DNA of 20,875 nucleotides from Methanobacteriota archaeon (lineage in GTDB: Archaea > Halobacteriota > Methanosarcinia > Methanosarcinales > Methanoperedenaceae). The notes beneath the pieces are model-generated. The model did not search any database. It had not been told where the DNA came from and saw nothing but the letters and a program-made list of their open reading frames with translations. This document shows, piece after piece, positions 15,240 to 20,875 of the stretch. Numbering within the stretch: the stretch's first letter is position 1; each line of letters opens with the position of its first letter. The DNA lies in NCBI GenBank assembly GCA_018900975.1, contig JAHIFK010000075.1, positions 1 to 20,875 of the forward strand, in the 5' to 3' direction. The translations under genes and the position numbers were made by a program.

Positions 15240-15656
15240 TTAGCTTGAATTTTCTCTTGCCGCTTCCCTTACAATATCGCTTGCGCTCACAATACCGATA
15301 GGTCTGTGGGATGCGCCCACACCATGCTCTGAAAAGACCAGCAGCCTGTGGATGGCTTTCTCTCTCATTATCTTTGCCGCTTCCCCGATTGTGCACATTG
15401 GCCTTATTATCTGGATGTTAGATGTCATTATAGATTCAGCAGTAATATTTTCCCAGTTATCTTTGCCTATAACTTTAAGAATGTCCATATCTGAGATCAC
15501 GCCAACTGCCACGCCGTCATTGCCTATCACGGCGACTCCTGACAGTCCCTGTTTGCTCAGCAATGACGCTATATCTCTTACTTTTGCTGTGACAGCCACT
15601 GTTACTACACCCCTTGTCATTATGTCCCTTAAAAGCCGATTTTCTAATTTATACAT
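15240..15656 (-). CDS. Tandem CBS-domain protein
   Basis: A 138-residue protein made only of two CBS domains, about residues 10-60 and 74-133. Seen: DIMTRGVVTV and SIMTSNIQII openings, GVAVIGNDGVAVGVISDMDIL in the first and RLLVF..PIGIVSASDIV in the second, each ending in the G-[IV]-[IV]-[ST]-x2-D pattern that contacts adenosine ligands in this family. Known: such pairs bind AMP, ATP or SAM and regulate partner proteins. The ribosome site ggaggag lies six bases before the ATG, and a TATA box (about 15693-15700) is upstream. It is divergent from archease and has no obvious partner gene; what it senses is unknown. Confidence 0.92.
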   Translation of the reverse strand: MYKLENRLLRDIMTRGVVTVAVTAKVRDIASLLSKQGLSGVAVIGNDGVAVGVISDMDILKVIGKDNWENITAESIMTSNIQIIRPMCTIGEAAKIMREKAIHRLLVFSEHGVGASHRPIGIVSASDIVREAARENSS

Positions 15657-15776
15657 GTTTTACTCCTCCATGTATATATTTGATATGCTTCGATATATAA
15701 TTAATCGCTAATGATTGATAGTTAGATATTGATAATTAAGATTAAGACAGGGCTTTACAGATATTGAGGGGCTTGC

Positions 15777-15784
15777 TATAAATA
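15777..15784 (+). promoter_or_regulatory. TATA box of archease, sets the start codon
   Basis: tataaata is followed after 25 bases by the ATG at 15810. The ATG at 15792 would lie upstream of the predicted transcription start, so the later ATG is preferred and the mRNA is probably leaderless. Confidence 0.6.
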
Positions 15785-15809
15785 GGGACTGATGATATAT
15801 GTTATTTTT

Positions 15810-16235
15810 ATGCCCTTTCGATATCTCGAAGAACTATCCAGTGCTGACGCTGCTTTTGAGGCTTCAGGGAGCACACTGGAGGAGGTATTCAGGGACTCCG
15901 CAGTGGCTACTTTTGAGGTCATGGCAGACACAAAAACCGTGAAGCCGCTTTTGATACACGAAATCATGCTTGAAAATGAAGCTGTCGACGGTTTGCTCAT
16001 TGACTGGCTCTCTGAGCTCGTGTTCCTTAAGGATTCTGAATCCCTGCTTTTCAGCGTATTTGACGTAAATATCAAAAAGAACGATGTTTATATGCTAAAA
16101 GGCGTGGCAAAGGGCGATAAGATAGACAGGGAAAAGCATAACCTCAGGTCTGACGTGAAGGCAGTGACCTATCATTTGCTTGAAGTTAAGAAAACAGGCG
16201 ATAAATGGGTAGCAAGAGTAGTACTGGATATCTGA
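15810..16235 (+). CDS. Archease, RtcB RNA-ligase cofactor protein
   Basis: A 141-residue protein of the archease family, which in other organisms activates the tRNA-splicing ligase RtcB and lets it turn over. Seen: the AD motif (SSAD, about residues 11-14), GSTLEEVFRDSAVATFEVM, an LLIDWLSELVFL helix, EKHNLRSDVKAVTYHLLEV and the terminal VARVVLDI with its conserved Asp. The usual [DE]HTAD block reads LSSAD: the aspartate is kept, the preceding acidic and histidine residues are not. The earlier in-frame ATG at 15792 would add six hydrophobic residues; I chose 15810 from the promoter position. No rtcB gene is in this window. It precedes aIF5A on the same strand but that gene has its own TATA box. 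Confidence 0.88.
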   Translation: MPFRYLEELSSADAAFEASGSTLEEVFRDSAVATFEVMADTKTVKPLLIHEIMLENEAVDGLLIDWLSELVFLKDSESLLFSVFDVNIKKNDVYMLKGVAKGDKIDREKHNLRSDVKAVTYHLLEVKKTGDKWVARVVLDI

Positions 16236-16284
16236 GTTTTATCTTCCATAGCCCGTATATTATCCTGATATTCAAATCATCGAC

Positions 16285-16297
16285 ATATTTATTATAT
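16285..16297 (+). promoter_or_regulatory. TATA box of the aIF5A-agmatinase operon
   Basis: atatttattatat lies 32-44 bases before the aIF5A ATG, predicting a short leader that carries the ribosome site caggaga (16316-16322). Confidence 0.55.
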
Positions 16298-16328
16298 TAG
16301 AAGGTATCTTGAAGGCAGGAGAATTACA

Positions 16329-16715
16329 ATGAAGGAACAAATAGAAGTACGCTCATTAAAAGAAGGAAGGTATGTTCTTATCGATGACGAACCCTGCGTC
16401 ATCAAGAGCATGACACATTCAAAGACAGGGAAGCACGGTTCGGCAAAATCCAGGATAGATGCTATTGGCATTTTTGACGGCACAAAACGATCGATAATTG
16501 CCCCGGTGACTGAGAAGATCTATGTACCTATCGTAGATAGGAAAAATGGGCAGGTGCTCTCTGTTTCAGGTGATGTGGCCATGGTAATGGACAATTCGGA
16601 CTATTCCACGCTGGAAATCAAGATCCCTGAAGAACTGAAGGGAAAAGTTGAAGCTGGCAAAGATATTTCCTATCTTATTTCAATGGGAAAAATGAAAATT
16701 GATATGCGTATATAG
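16329..16715 (+). CDS. eif5A: Translation initiation/elongation factor aIF5A
   Basis: A 128-residue homolog of eIF5A/EF-P that rescues ribosomes stalled on difficult peptide bonds. Seen: an SH3-like N-terminal domain with the hypusination loop SKTGKHGSAK, where Lys35 is the residue modified with the aminobutyl group of spermidine, followed by an OB-fold C-terminal domain from about residue 72. Ribosome site aggaga is seven bases upstream. The stop TAG abuts the ATG of the agmatinase-family gene with no gap, so translation should be coupled and aIF5A made with an enzyme on its own modification pathway. No deoxyhypusine synthase is visible here. Confidence 0.96.
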   Translation: MKEQIEVRSLKEGRYVLIDDEPCVIKSMTHSKTGKHGSAKSRIDAIGIFDGTKRSIIAPVTEKIYVPIVDRKNGQVLSVSGDVAMVMDNSDYSTLEIKIPEELKGKVEAGKDISYLISMGKMKIDMRI

Positions 16716-17573
16716 ATGTCGACTACTCTTTTTGCAGACGCAAACTCTGATTATAACAAAGCCCGATATGTGATCTGTGGGGTGCCGTTTGACGGCACAT
16801 CAAGCTTCAGGCTTGGAAGCAGGCTCGCCCCACAGGAGATGAGGGTTTCATCATACAATTTTGAAACCTATAGCAATTTTTTTGATATTGATCTTACAGA
16901 TGTCCAGATACACGATGCTGGAGACCTTGAAGTAGCCGTAACCATAGATGAGACGCTTGAATTAATATCGGTTCATGCTGAAAAATATGTCAGGGACGGA
17001 AAGATCCCTATAATGCTGGGCGGGGAACATTCCCTGACGTTCCCATTTGTAAATGCATGTAAAACAAAATATCCTGACATTGGTTTCGTTGTCCTTGACG
17101 CGCACATGGACATGAGGGAGGAATATGGGGGTGAAAAGAACAGCCATGCATGCATCTCAAGGCACATAATCGAGGATGTTACCAACAAATATGCATCAGT
17201 GGGTATCAGGAGCGGAAATCGTGAAGAGTACGAATATGTCAGGGAAAACAATATTAAAGTGTTCTCTGCTGAGGATGTCATTTCAAAGGGAATAAAAAGC
17301 GTGATCGAGGATATTCAAAAAGATATCAGGGGTCCGATCTACCTCTCGGTGGATATGGATGCCGTCGACCCTGCTTATGCCCCTGCTCTTGGGACACCTG
17401 AACCTTATGGGATAACGCCGCGCGATGTCAGGGAAGTGATATTATGCCTGGCGCCTCAGATAGTGGGTTTTGATCTTGTCGAAATAGCGCCTGAGTATGA
17501 CTCGGGTGGAACTGCTCTTCTTGGCGCAAAGCTCGTACGCGATTTTCTTGCTGCAAGTGCCCGTTCTCAGTGA
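16716..17573 (+). CDS. speB: Agmatinase/arginase-family ureohydrolase, probable agmatinase
   Basis: A 285-residue binuclear-manganese hydrolase, probably converting agmatine to putrescine and urea. Seen: GGEHS (His105), DAHMDMR (Asp128, His130, Asp132), SVDMDAVDPAYAPALGTPEP (Asp213, Asp215), then GFDLVEIAPEYD; all six manganese ligands are present. Known: archaeal members make polyamines from arginine through agmatine; some act on other guanidino compounds, so the substrate is inferred. Position directly after aIF5A without a gap supports a role in supplying polyamine for hypusination. Starts at the base after the aIF5A stop. Typical length for the family. Confidence 0.93.
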   Translation: MSTTLFADANSDYNKARYVICGVPFDGTSSFRLGSRLAPQEMRVSSYNFETYSNFFDIDLTDVQIHDAGDLEVAVTIDETLELISVHAEKYVRDGKIPIMLGGEHSLTFPFVNACKTKYPDIGFVVLDAHMDMREEYGGEKNSHACISRHIIEDVTNKYASVGIRSGNREEYEYVRENNIKVFSAEDVISKGIKSVIEDIQKDIRGPIYLSVDMDAVDPAYAPALGTPEPYGITPRDVREVILCLAPQIVGFDLVEIAPEYDSGGTALLGAKLVRDFLAASARSQ

Positions 17574-17643
17574 TATTATTTGATTATCATGTGAAAAAAG
17601 GGCTATCTTCGTCTATTAACTGTTTATTCTGTCTGAAAAGTTA

Positions 17644-17651
17644 TTTATACT
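17644..17651 (+). promoter_or_regulatory. TATA box of the histone gene
   Basis: tttatact in a strongly AT-rich stretch, 52-59 bases before the ATG, predicting a leader of about 27 bases that contains a near-perfect ribosome site gaggtga (17690-17696) six bases before ATG 17703. Confidence 0.6.
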
Positions 17652-17702
17652 TTTATTTTCAATTATAAGTAATCGTAGATTTTAATTAAGAGGTGAAAAT
17701 AA

Positions 17703-17933
17703 ATGACACAACAGGTACCACCCGTTCTTCCACTTGCGCCGGTTGAGCGCATCATCAGAAAGGCGGGAGCAGATAGAGTGAGCGAAGGAGCAGGCATCGA
17801 ACTTGCAAGAGTTCTTGAAGATTATGGAATTGATGTTTCCCGCGAAGCAATAACACTGGCAAAACATGCAGGAAGGACAACTGTCAAGGATGATGACATC
17901 AGGCTTGCAGTGGCGAGGATAAAGAAAAGTTAG
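17703..17933 (+). CDS. Archaeal histone
   Basis: A 76-residue single histone fold that dimerises and wraps DNA. Seen: PLAPVERIIRKAGADRVSEGA (helix 1 and loop 1), a long middle helix ending at GIDVSREAITLAKHAGR, and loop 2 with the RT pair in GRTTVKDDDIRLAV leading to helix 3, ending RIKKS. The N-terminus is about eight residues longer and proline-rich compared with HMfB. It has its own promoter and a strong ribosome site, and T-rich DNA follows the stop, so it is monocistronic, as expected for an abundant protein. Confidence 0.97.
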   Translation: MTQQVPPVLPLAPVERIIRKAGADRVSEGAGIELARVLEDYGIDVSREAITLAKHAGRTTVKDDDIRLAVARIKKS

Positions 17934-17948
17934 GGTTTAGATCAATTA

Positions 17949-17973
17949 TTTCCTTTTTTTCCTGAGTTTTTAC
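17949..17973 (+). terminator. T-rich terminator after histone
   Basis: Runs of T (tttccttttttt, then gagttttta) begin about 15 bases after the stop. Oligo-T tracts on the non-template strand are the known archaeal intrinsic termination signal. No hairpin is seen. Confidence 0.55.
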
Positions 17974-18002
17974 ATAATAGGCTTGAGTAATACCGCAATC
18001 CT

Positions 18003-18010
18003 TATATTAC
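18003..18010 (+). promoter_or_regulatory. TATA box of the thiol-redox cluster
   Basis: ttatatta is centred about 26 bases before ATG 18032, so the first gene of the cluster is probably leaderless; no ribosome site is seen upstream of it. Confidence 0.55.
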
Positions 18011-18031
18011 TTTACACCTATTGCAAAGTCA

Positions 18032-18493
18032 ATGACACTTAAGAGATGGATACCAGTATTACTTCTCCTGATCGTTCTGTTTTCTGGATGTCTTGACGCT
18101 CTTGCTCCCGACTCCGAAAAATTGAAGTTACAAGACCTCAAATTCCACACCAACCTCACGACCGCCCTGGAAGTTTCCAATGCAACGGAAAAGCCTTTAT
18201 TCGTATATTTCCGGTCTGAGGCATGCGGCTGGTGCAATAAGTTCGAAGAGGAGTCTTTCACGAACAAGAGCATTGTCGGGATACTCTCAAATAACTTTAC
18301 GATAGTTATGATAGACGTCTATAAACAGAAGAACATAAGATTTAATGGGGTACGCGGCACTCCCCATGAACTGTTCCTTTACGCGAACGGCACTGAGATA
18401 AAAAGGCTGCCCGGATATGTTGACAACCAGACGTTCCTGAACACTATTAACGAGATAGCACTTTTAACAAGAGGACTGAAAAATGAGACCTGA
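18032..18493 (+). CDS. Thioredoxin-like lipoprotein, extracytoplasmic
   Basis: A 153-residue secreted thioredoxin-fold protein. Seen: a signal peptide with a hydrophobic core and lipobox LFSGC (Cys20, site of lipid attachment), a FVYFRSEACGWCNKFEEESF active site (Cys65, Cys68), and the cis-proline loop GTPHELFLY (Pro111). The fold is that of thioredoxin_7/DsbD-gamma-type proteins. Known: such proteins take electrons from CcdA or DsbD across the membrane and reduce disulfides outside, for example apocytochrome c cysteines. CcdA lies two genes downstream in the same direction. The end overlaps the next gene by 11 bases. It is probably a reductase rather than an oxidase; that is inference from CcdA. 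Confidence 0.88.
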   Translation: MTLKRWIPVLLLLIVLFSGCLDALAPDSEKLKLQDLKFHTNLTTALEVSNATEKPLFVYFRSEACGWCNKFEEESFTNKSIVGILSNNFTIVMIDVYKQKNIRFNGVRGTPHELFLYANGTEIKRLPGYVDNQTFLNTINEIALLTRGLKNET

Positions 18494-19523
18494 ACGGAAA
18501 GCTAATAATATGAATGTTACGAAAAAGAAGGGAAACAACACATTGATGATAGCTGCGGCAGCGGTGATCCTGCTGGCAGCAATAGCCTATTTAGCATTTG
18601 GCGGAGGTCCTGCCACGGATAAACAGGACGACGCAATAAAATTCCAGAACTACCTCGCATCAGGCAAGACCCTTAAGGAAGCCAGGGCATTGATAGATCA
18701 GGAATACGGACCCAAGTATCCGGGTTTGAAAACGAACACGCCGGATGTAAGCGACAATTACAAGCCTATACTGACTGCGAAACTCGCAAGCGTACCTGCT
18801 GCATCGACACCCGCGATAAACGCACCACAAACAGACCTGTCACCCCTTTCCCTGCCTGATAATTTCAGATCCTTAAGCGATGGCTTGAAATTCATTCCCG
18901 CAGGTATATCATGGGCATATTTCGCCAACATGAAGCAGGGGGTTGGTATAGAACAGAATTACATGCTTGGTTCAGATTTTTACGGAACTCCGATAATAGG
19001 GATGCTAAATTCAGAATATCCTGATGGCACTTTTGTGGAATTTCATGATGTCGGGAAATCCATCGCAAACGTGAAATCAAATGCAGGGAATGGTGTGGAT
19101 AATATCCTGTATACAAGACCATACATTTTTAGCACAAAAGACAGGACGAACGGCGTGCTTGCGCTCTTTAAAGAGCAGAGCAATTCGACCTCATATAACT
19201 CCTATCGATCCATCCTGGAAAAAGTTGATGATGAGAACGCGGGGTTTGCCAAGATAAACACGGTGGCACCTTCATTTGCTGATGCAAGCTACATAGGTCT
19301 TGTAAAATCAGGAAGCGATGTTACCGGAGAAATAGCATTCAGCATTAAAGACAACGCTGCGGTACCGCTGGCAACATTTAACGACCTTAAGAATTCAAGC
19401 CAGGGTCGCGGCTTCAGGTCATACGATGTCAATATGGAGAACAATACATTAATTATAAGAATGACCTCGAACCTGAATAGTGTCATCTCTGAAGCGACTA
19501 ACAATTACGGAATTGATATTTAA
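18483..19523 (+). CDS. Unrecognised membrane-anchored extracytoplasmic protein in thiol-redox cluster
   Basis: I do not recognise this family. Seen: a short basic N-terminus, one transmembrane helix (about residues 20-43), a KTLKEARALIDQEYG segment, a proline/alanine/threonine-rich linker (about 95-125), then a globular domain rich in aspartate, asparagine and serine. It has no cysteine at all, so it is not itself a thiol enzyme. The helix after positive residues predicts the domain outside the cell. ATG 18483 is supported by gagga seven bases upstream; ATG 18510 is an alternative. It overlaps the lipoprotein gene by 11 bases and ends 12 bases before ccdA, so the three are translated together. 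A chaperone, scaffold or substrate-presenting role is possible. Confidence 0.85.
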   Translation: MRPERKANNMNVTKKKGNNTLMIAAAAVILLAAIAYLAFGGGPATDKQDDAIKFQNYLASGKTLKEARALIDQEYGPKYPGLKTNTPDVSDNYKPILTAKLASVPAASTPAINAPQTDLSPLSLPDNFRSLSDGLKFIPAGISWAYFANMKQGVGIEQNYMLGSDFYGTPIIGMLNSEYPDGTFVEFHDVGKSIANVKSNAGNGVDNILYTRPYIFSTKDRTNGVLALFKEQSNSTSYNSYRSILEKVDDENAGFAKINTVAPSFADASYIGLVKSGSDVTGEIAFSIKDNAAVPLATFNDLKNSSQGRGFRSYDVNMENNTLIIRMTSNLNSVISEATNNYGIDI

Positions 19524-19535
19524 GGACCCTTATTT

Positions 19536-20261
19536 ATGGAAGCTGCGCCGTCAGTATTATGGGTTTTCATCGCAGGGCTAGCCACAGTGGTCACACCCTG
19601 TATTCTTCCCATACTACCTGCAGTATTATCAGGTTCCGTAGGAAGCAGGTTCAGACCCTTAGCTATTGTAACAGGGATGTCCATAACTTTCACGTTGATG
19701 GGTCTCCTCATTAATGCTGTAGCCTCTTTTGGTTTTTTCGCAGAATACCTGCGCTGGTTCTCGATATTTTTCATTATATTAATGGGGGCGATCCTTTTTG
19801 ACGATGATATTAATCAGATATTTGTCAGTATTTCAAGCTCGGCAGTGAATTCTGCGCGGGAGCGGATGTCATTCCTTGGTAAACTTACTTCAAAAGCTCC
19901 CAGTGGAGGCCTCCTCAGCGGTCTTTTCCTTGGAATGTCCCTGGGCGTACTATGGATACCCTGCGTGGGACCCATCCTCGGAGCAGTATTCGCATTCGTG
20001 CAATTGAGCTCTGGCGGGGTGGACCTCTTATATAGCGCTCTTCTTCTTATCGTATATTCGATAGGTGTCTCTATTCCTATGCTCATCATAGCGTATTCAG
20101 GTAAGGCAGTTTCAGGAAATGTTAAATGGTTCGTGAAGAGAGGACATTTCTTTAAGAGGCTTTCAGGTCTCATACTGATACTTGTAGGCTTGATGATGCT
20201 TTTCGGAATAGACAGGATCATCCAGGCAAAGCTTTTGCCTTACTTCCCTGTGTATTTCTGA
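19536..20261 (+). CDS. ccdA: CcdA-like thiol-disulfide transporter
   Basis: A 241-residue six-helix membrane protein of the CcdA/DsbD-beta family. Seen: TPCILPILP (Cys22) in the first helix and IPCVGPILG (Cys143) in the fourth, the pair that shuttles electrons, each with the family's flanking prolines, and about six hydrophobic spans overall. Known: it carries reducing power from cytoplasmic thioredoxin to extracytoplasmic thioredoxin-like proteins, needed for cytochrome c maturation. The likely partner is the lipoprotein with Cys65/Cys68 upstream. It starts 12 bases after the preceding gene. Its TGA stop shares a base with the ribosome site of the next gene. Confidence 0.94.
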   Translation: MEAAPSVLWVFIAGLATVVTPCILPILPAVLSGSVGSRFRPLAIVTGMSITFTLMGLLINAVASFGFFAEYLRWFSIFFIILMGAILFDDDINQIFVSISSSAVNSARERMSFLGKLTSKAPSGGLLSGLFLGMSLGVLWIPCVGPILGAVFAFVQLSSGGVDLLYSALLLIVYSIGVSIPMLIIAYSGKAVSGNVKWFVKRGHFFKRLSGLILILVGLMMLFGIDRIIQAKLLPYFPVYF

Positions 20262-20267
20262 GGGAAA

Positions 20268-20709
20268 ATGAATAAAAACGACATTGATAACGCTTGGAGC
20301 CGCAGGCCTATTATACCTTTCCACAAAGGTCTTTGCAGGCGGGAACACGAAACAGAAATTCATTGACCTGTCTTATGCCTTCATACCGCTGGCTCTGTCT
20401 GTCTATCTGGCTGAGAATACCTTCAGGTTCCTGAAAGGGATGTTCCTGATAACAGGCACTATAGGAAAATTGTTCGGGAAGGTATGGGAATTCGCGGTAA
20501 ATTTCCAGACGATAAATAATATTCAGATACTCCTGCTTCTTGCGGGTTTTATTTTCACGTTATGGGCAGGATATCTCATCAGCAAAAGAGTGTCGAACAG
20601 TGAAAAAGAACTGCGGCAGAGCATACTTGCGACAGGTGTAACCGCCGTTGTATACCTGTTCATGGGAGTCAAGATACTGACTATCCCGATTGTACCGATA
20701 GTATTATGA
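20268..20709 (+). CDS. Small membrane protein, start region shifted by one base in an A5 run
   Basis: About 145 residues, four to five hydrophobic helices, no cysteines, function unknown. Seen: LITLGAAGLLYLSTKVFAGG, FIDLSYAFIPLALSVYLAENTFRF, then two more spans and a last one ending ILTIPIVPIVL. The second span resembles the C-terminal helices of larger polyferredoxin- or NapH-like membrane proteins, a weak impression only. The frame has no ATG or GTG; TTG at 20284 has no ribosome site at a useful distance. An ATG at 20268-20270, with gaggg just before it, is out by one base: dropping one A from the AAAAA at 20274-20278 gives a natural MNKTTLITLG start. Last gene of the thiol-redox cluster, six bases after ccdA. 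Confidence 0.7.
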
Positions 20710-20750
20710 ATTTACACCTCTCGTAAAGTATATACATGAAACTGAGTGAA

Positions 20751-20875
20751 CTACCCAACCCTAAAGGGCTTGGGCGTACCGCTGCATCGGCTCTCTATTG
20801 AAAGTCCTTGACGGTCGTAAATTCCCGTAGTTCCTACGGTACAGCTTGGTCTATTCTCTATCAATATCGCAGATA
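20751..20875 (-). mobile_element. tnpB: IS200/IS605-type tnpB, last 40 codons (5' part outside window)
   Basis: The frame from 20873 down to TAG at 20751-20753 encodes 40 residues: SAILIENRPSCTVGTTGIYD, then SIESRC and PFRVG at the end. The 'TVGTTGI' block followed by a short acidic-cysteine tail is typical of the C-terminus of TnpB, the RNA-guided nuclease of IS200/IS605 elements. The hairpin spanning the last codons and the stop is what the right end of such an element looks like, where the guide (omega) RNA is encoded. The rest of the gene lies beyond the window, so whether it is intact is unknown. It is convergent with the thiol-redox cluster and marks its edge. Confidence 0.75.
20754..20774. 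repeat. End hairpin of the IS605-type element
   Basis: CCCAA-CCC-taaa-GGG-c-TTGGG forms an eight-pair stem with one bulged base and a four-base loop, directly beside the tnpB stop. Subterminal hairpins of this form are the recognition structures of IS200/IS605 transposases. A second perfect hairpin, CCGTAG-TTC-CTACGG (20825-20839), lies inside the tnpB tail and could belong to the omega-RNA scaffold. Confidence 0.65.

Noticed and set aside
15792..15809. Archease start at the first ATG
   Set aside because: It would lie before the transcription start predicted from the TATA box and adds residues not found before the family's usual beginning.
17934..18031. Small gene between histone and the lipoprotein
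   Set aside because: The stretch is T-tract and promoter only; no frame of useful length with a start is present.

Overview
The window is archaeal chromosomal DNA. The evidence is a histone, a TATA-box binding protein, aIF5A, a family B DNA polymerase with a C-terminal PCNA-binding tail, sn-glycerol-1-phosphate dehydrogenase for archaeal ether lipids, the archaeal families UPF0179 and DUF63, and strong TATA boxes before many genes. A tungstopterin aldehyde oxidoreductase, two acetoacetyl-CoA-reductase-like proteins with a PhaE-like protein, and a CcdA/thioredoxin cluster together suggest a methanotrophic Methanosarcinales archaeon of the 'Candidatus Methanoperedens' type. That placement is inferred from gene content and was not tested.

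Layout. 1-2348 (+): the 3' end of an aldehyde:ferredoxin oxidoreductase gene, an unrecognised 505-residue protein with a C-terminal four-cysteine knuckle, and a MoaD/ThiS-like sulfur carrier, in one tight operon. 2382-2924 (+): a divergent TBP. 2972-3376 (-): a B12-binding domain whose radical-SAM half is missing, probably a remnant. 3586-10132 (-): a six-gene run transcribed right to left: egsA, UPF0179, a small zinc-knuckle protein, hisD, family B polymerase and a DUF89 phosphatase-like protein. 10144-11599 (+): two membrane proteins (DUF63 and SpoIIM-like), divergent from egsA with only 11 bases between start codons. 11647-11886 (-): a small unknown. 12004-14959 (-): a polyhydroxyalkanoate-type operon (PhaE-like repeat protein, a hidden frameshifted small ORF, two SDR reductases). 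15240-15656 (-): a two-CBS protein. 15810-17573 (+): archease, aIF5A and an agmatinase-family enzyme; the last two abut. 17703-17933 (+): histone. 18032-20709 (+): a thioredoxin-like lipoprotein, an anchored unknown, CcdA and a small membrane protein, probably an extracytoplasmic thiol-redox unit. 20751-20875 (-): the last 40 codons of an IS200/IS605-type tnpB with its end hairpin.

The PHA reductases and PhaE-like protein probably serve carbon storage; no phaC synthase is present here. The agmatinase-family enzyme would make putrescine, a precursor of the spermidine used to hypusinate its neighbour aIF5A. The AOR operon pairs a tungsten enzyme with a pterin sulfur carrier.

Three genes are each spoiled by a single base: an ATA where an ATG is expected in one SDR, an extra C in a C4 run in the small PHA-operon ORF, and an extra A in an A5 run just after the start of the last membrane gene. 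Two of the three sit in homopolymers, so read error must be excluded before biology is argued. No gene-free stretch exceeds 300 bases; the longest, about 280 bases at 14960-15239, holds the PHA promoter, a 9-bp direct repeat and a long imperfect inverted repeat.
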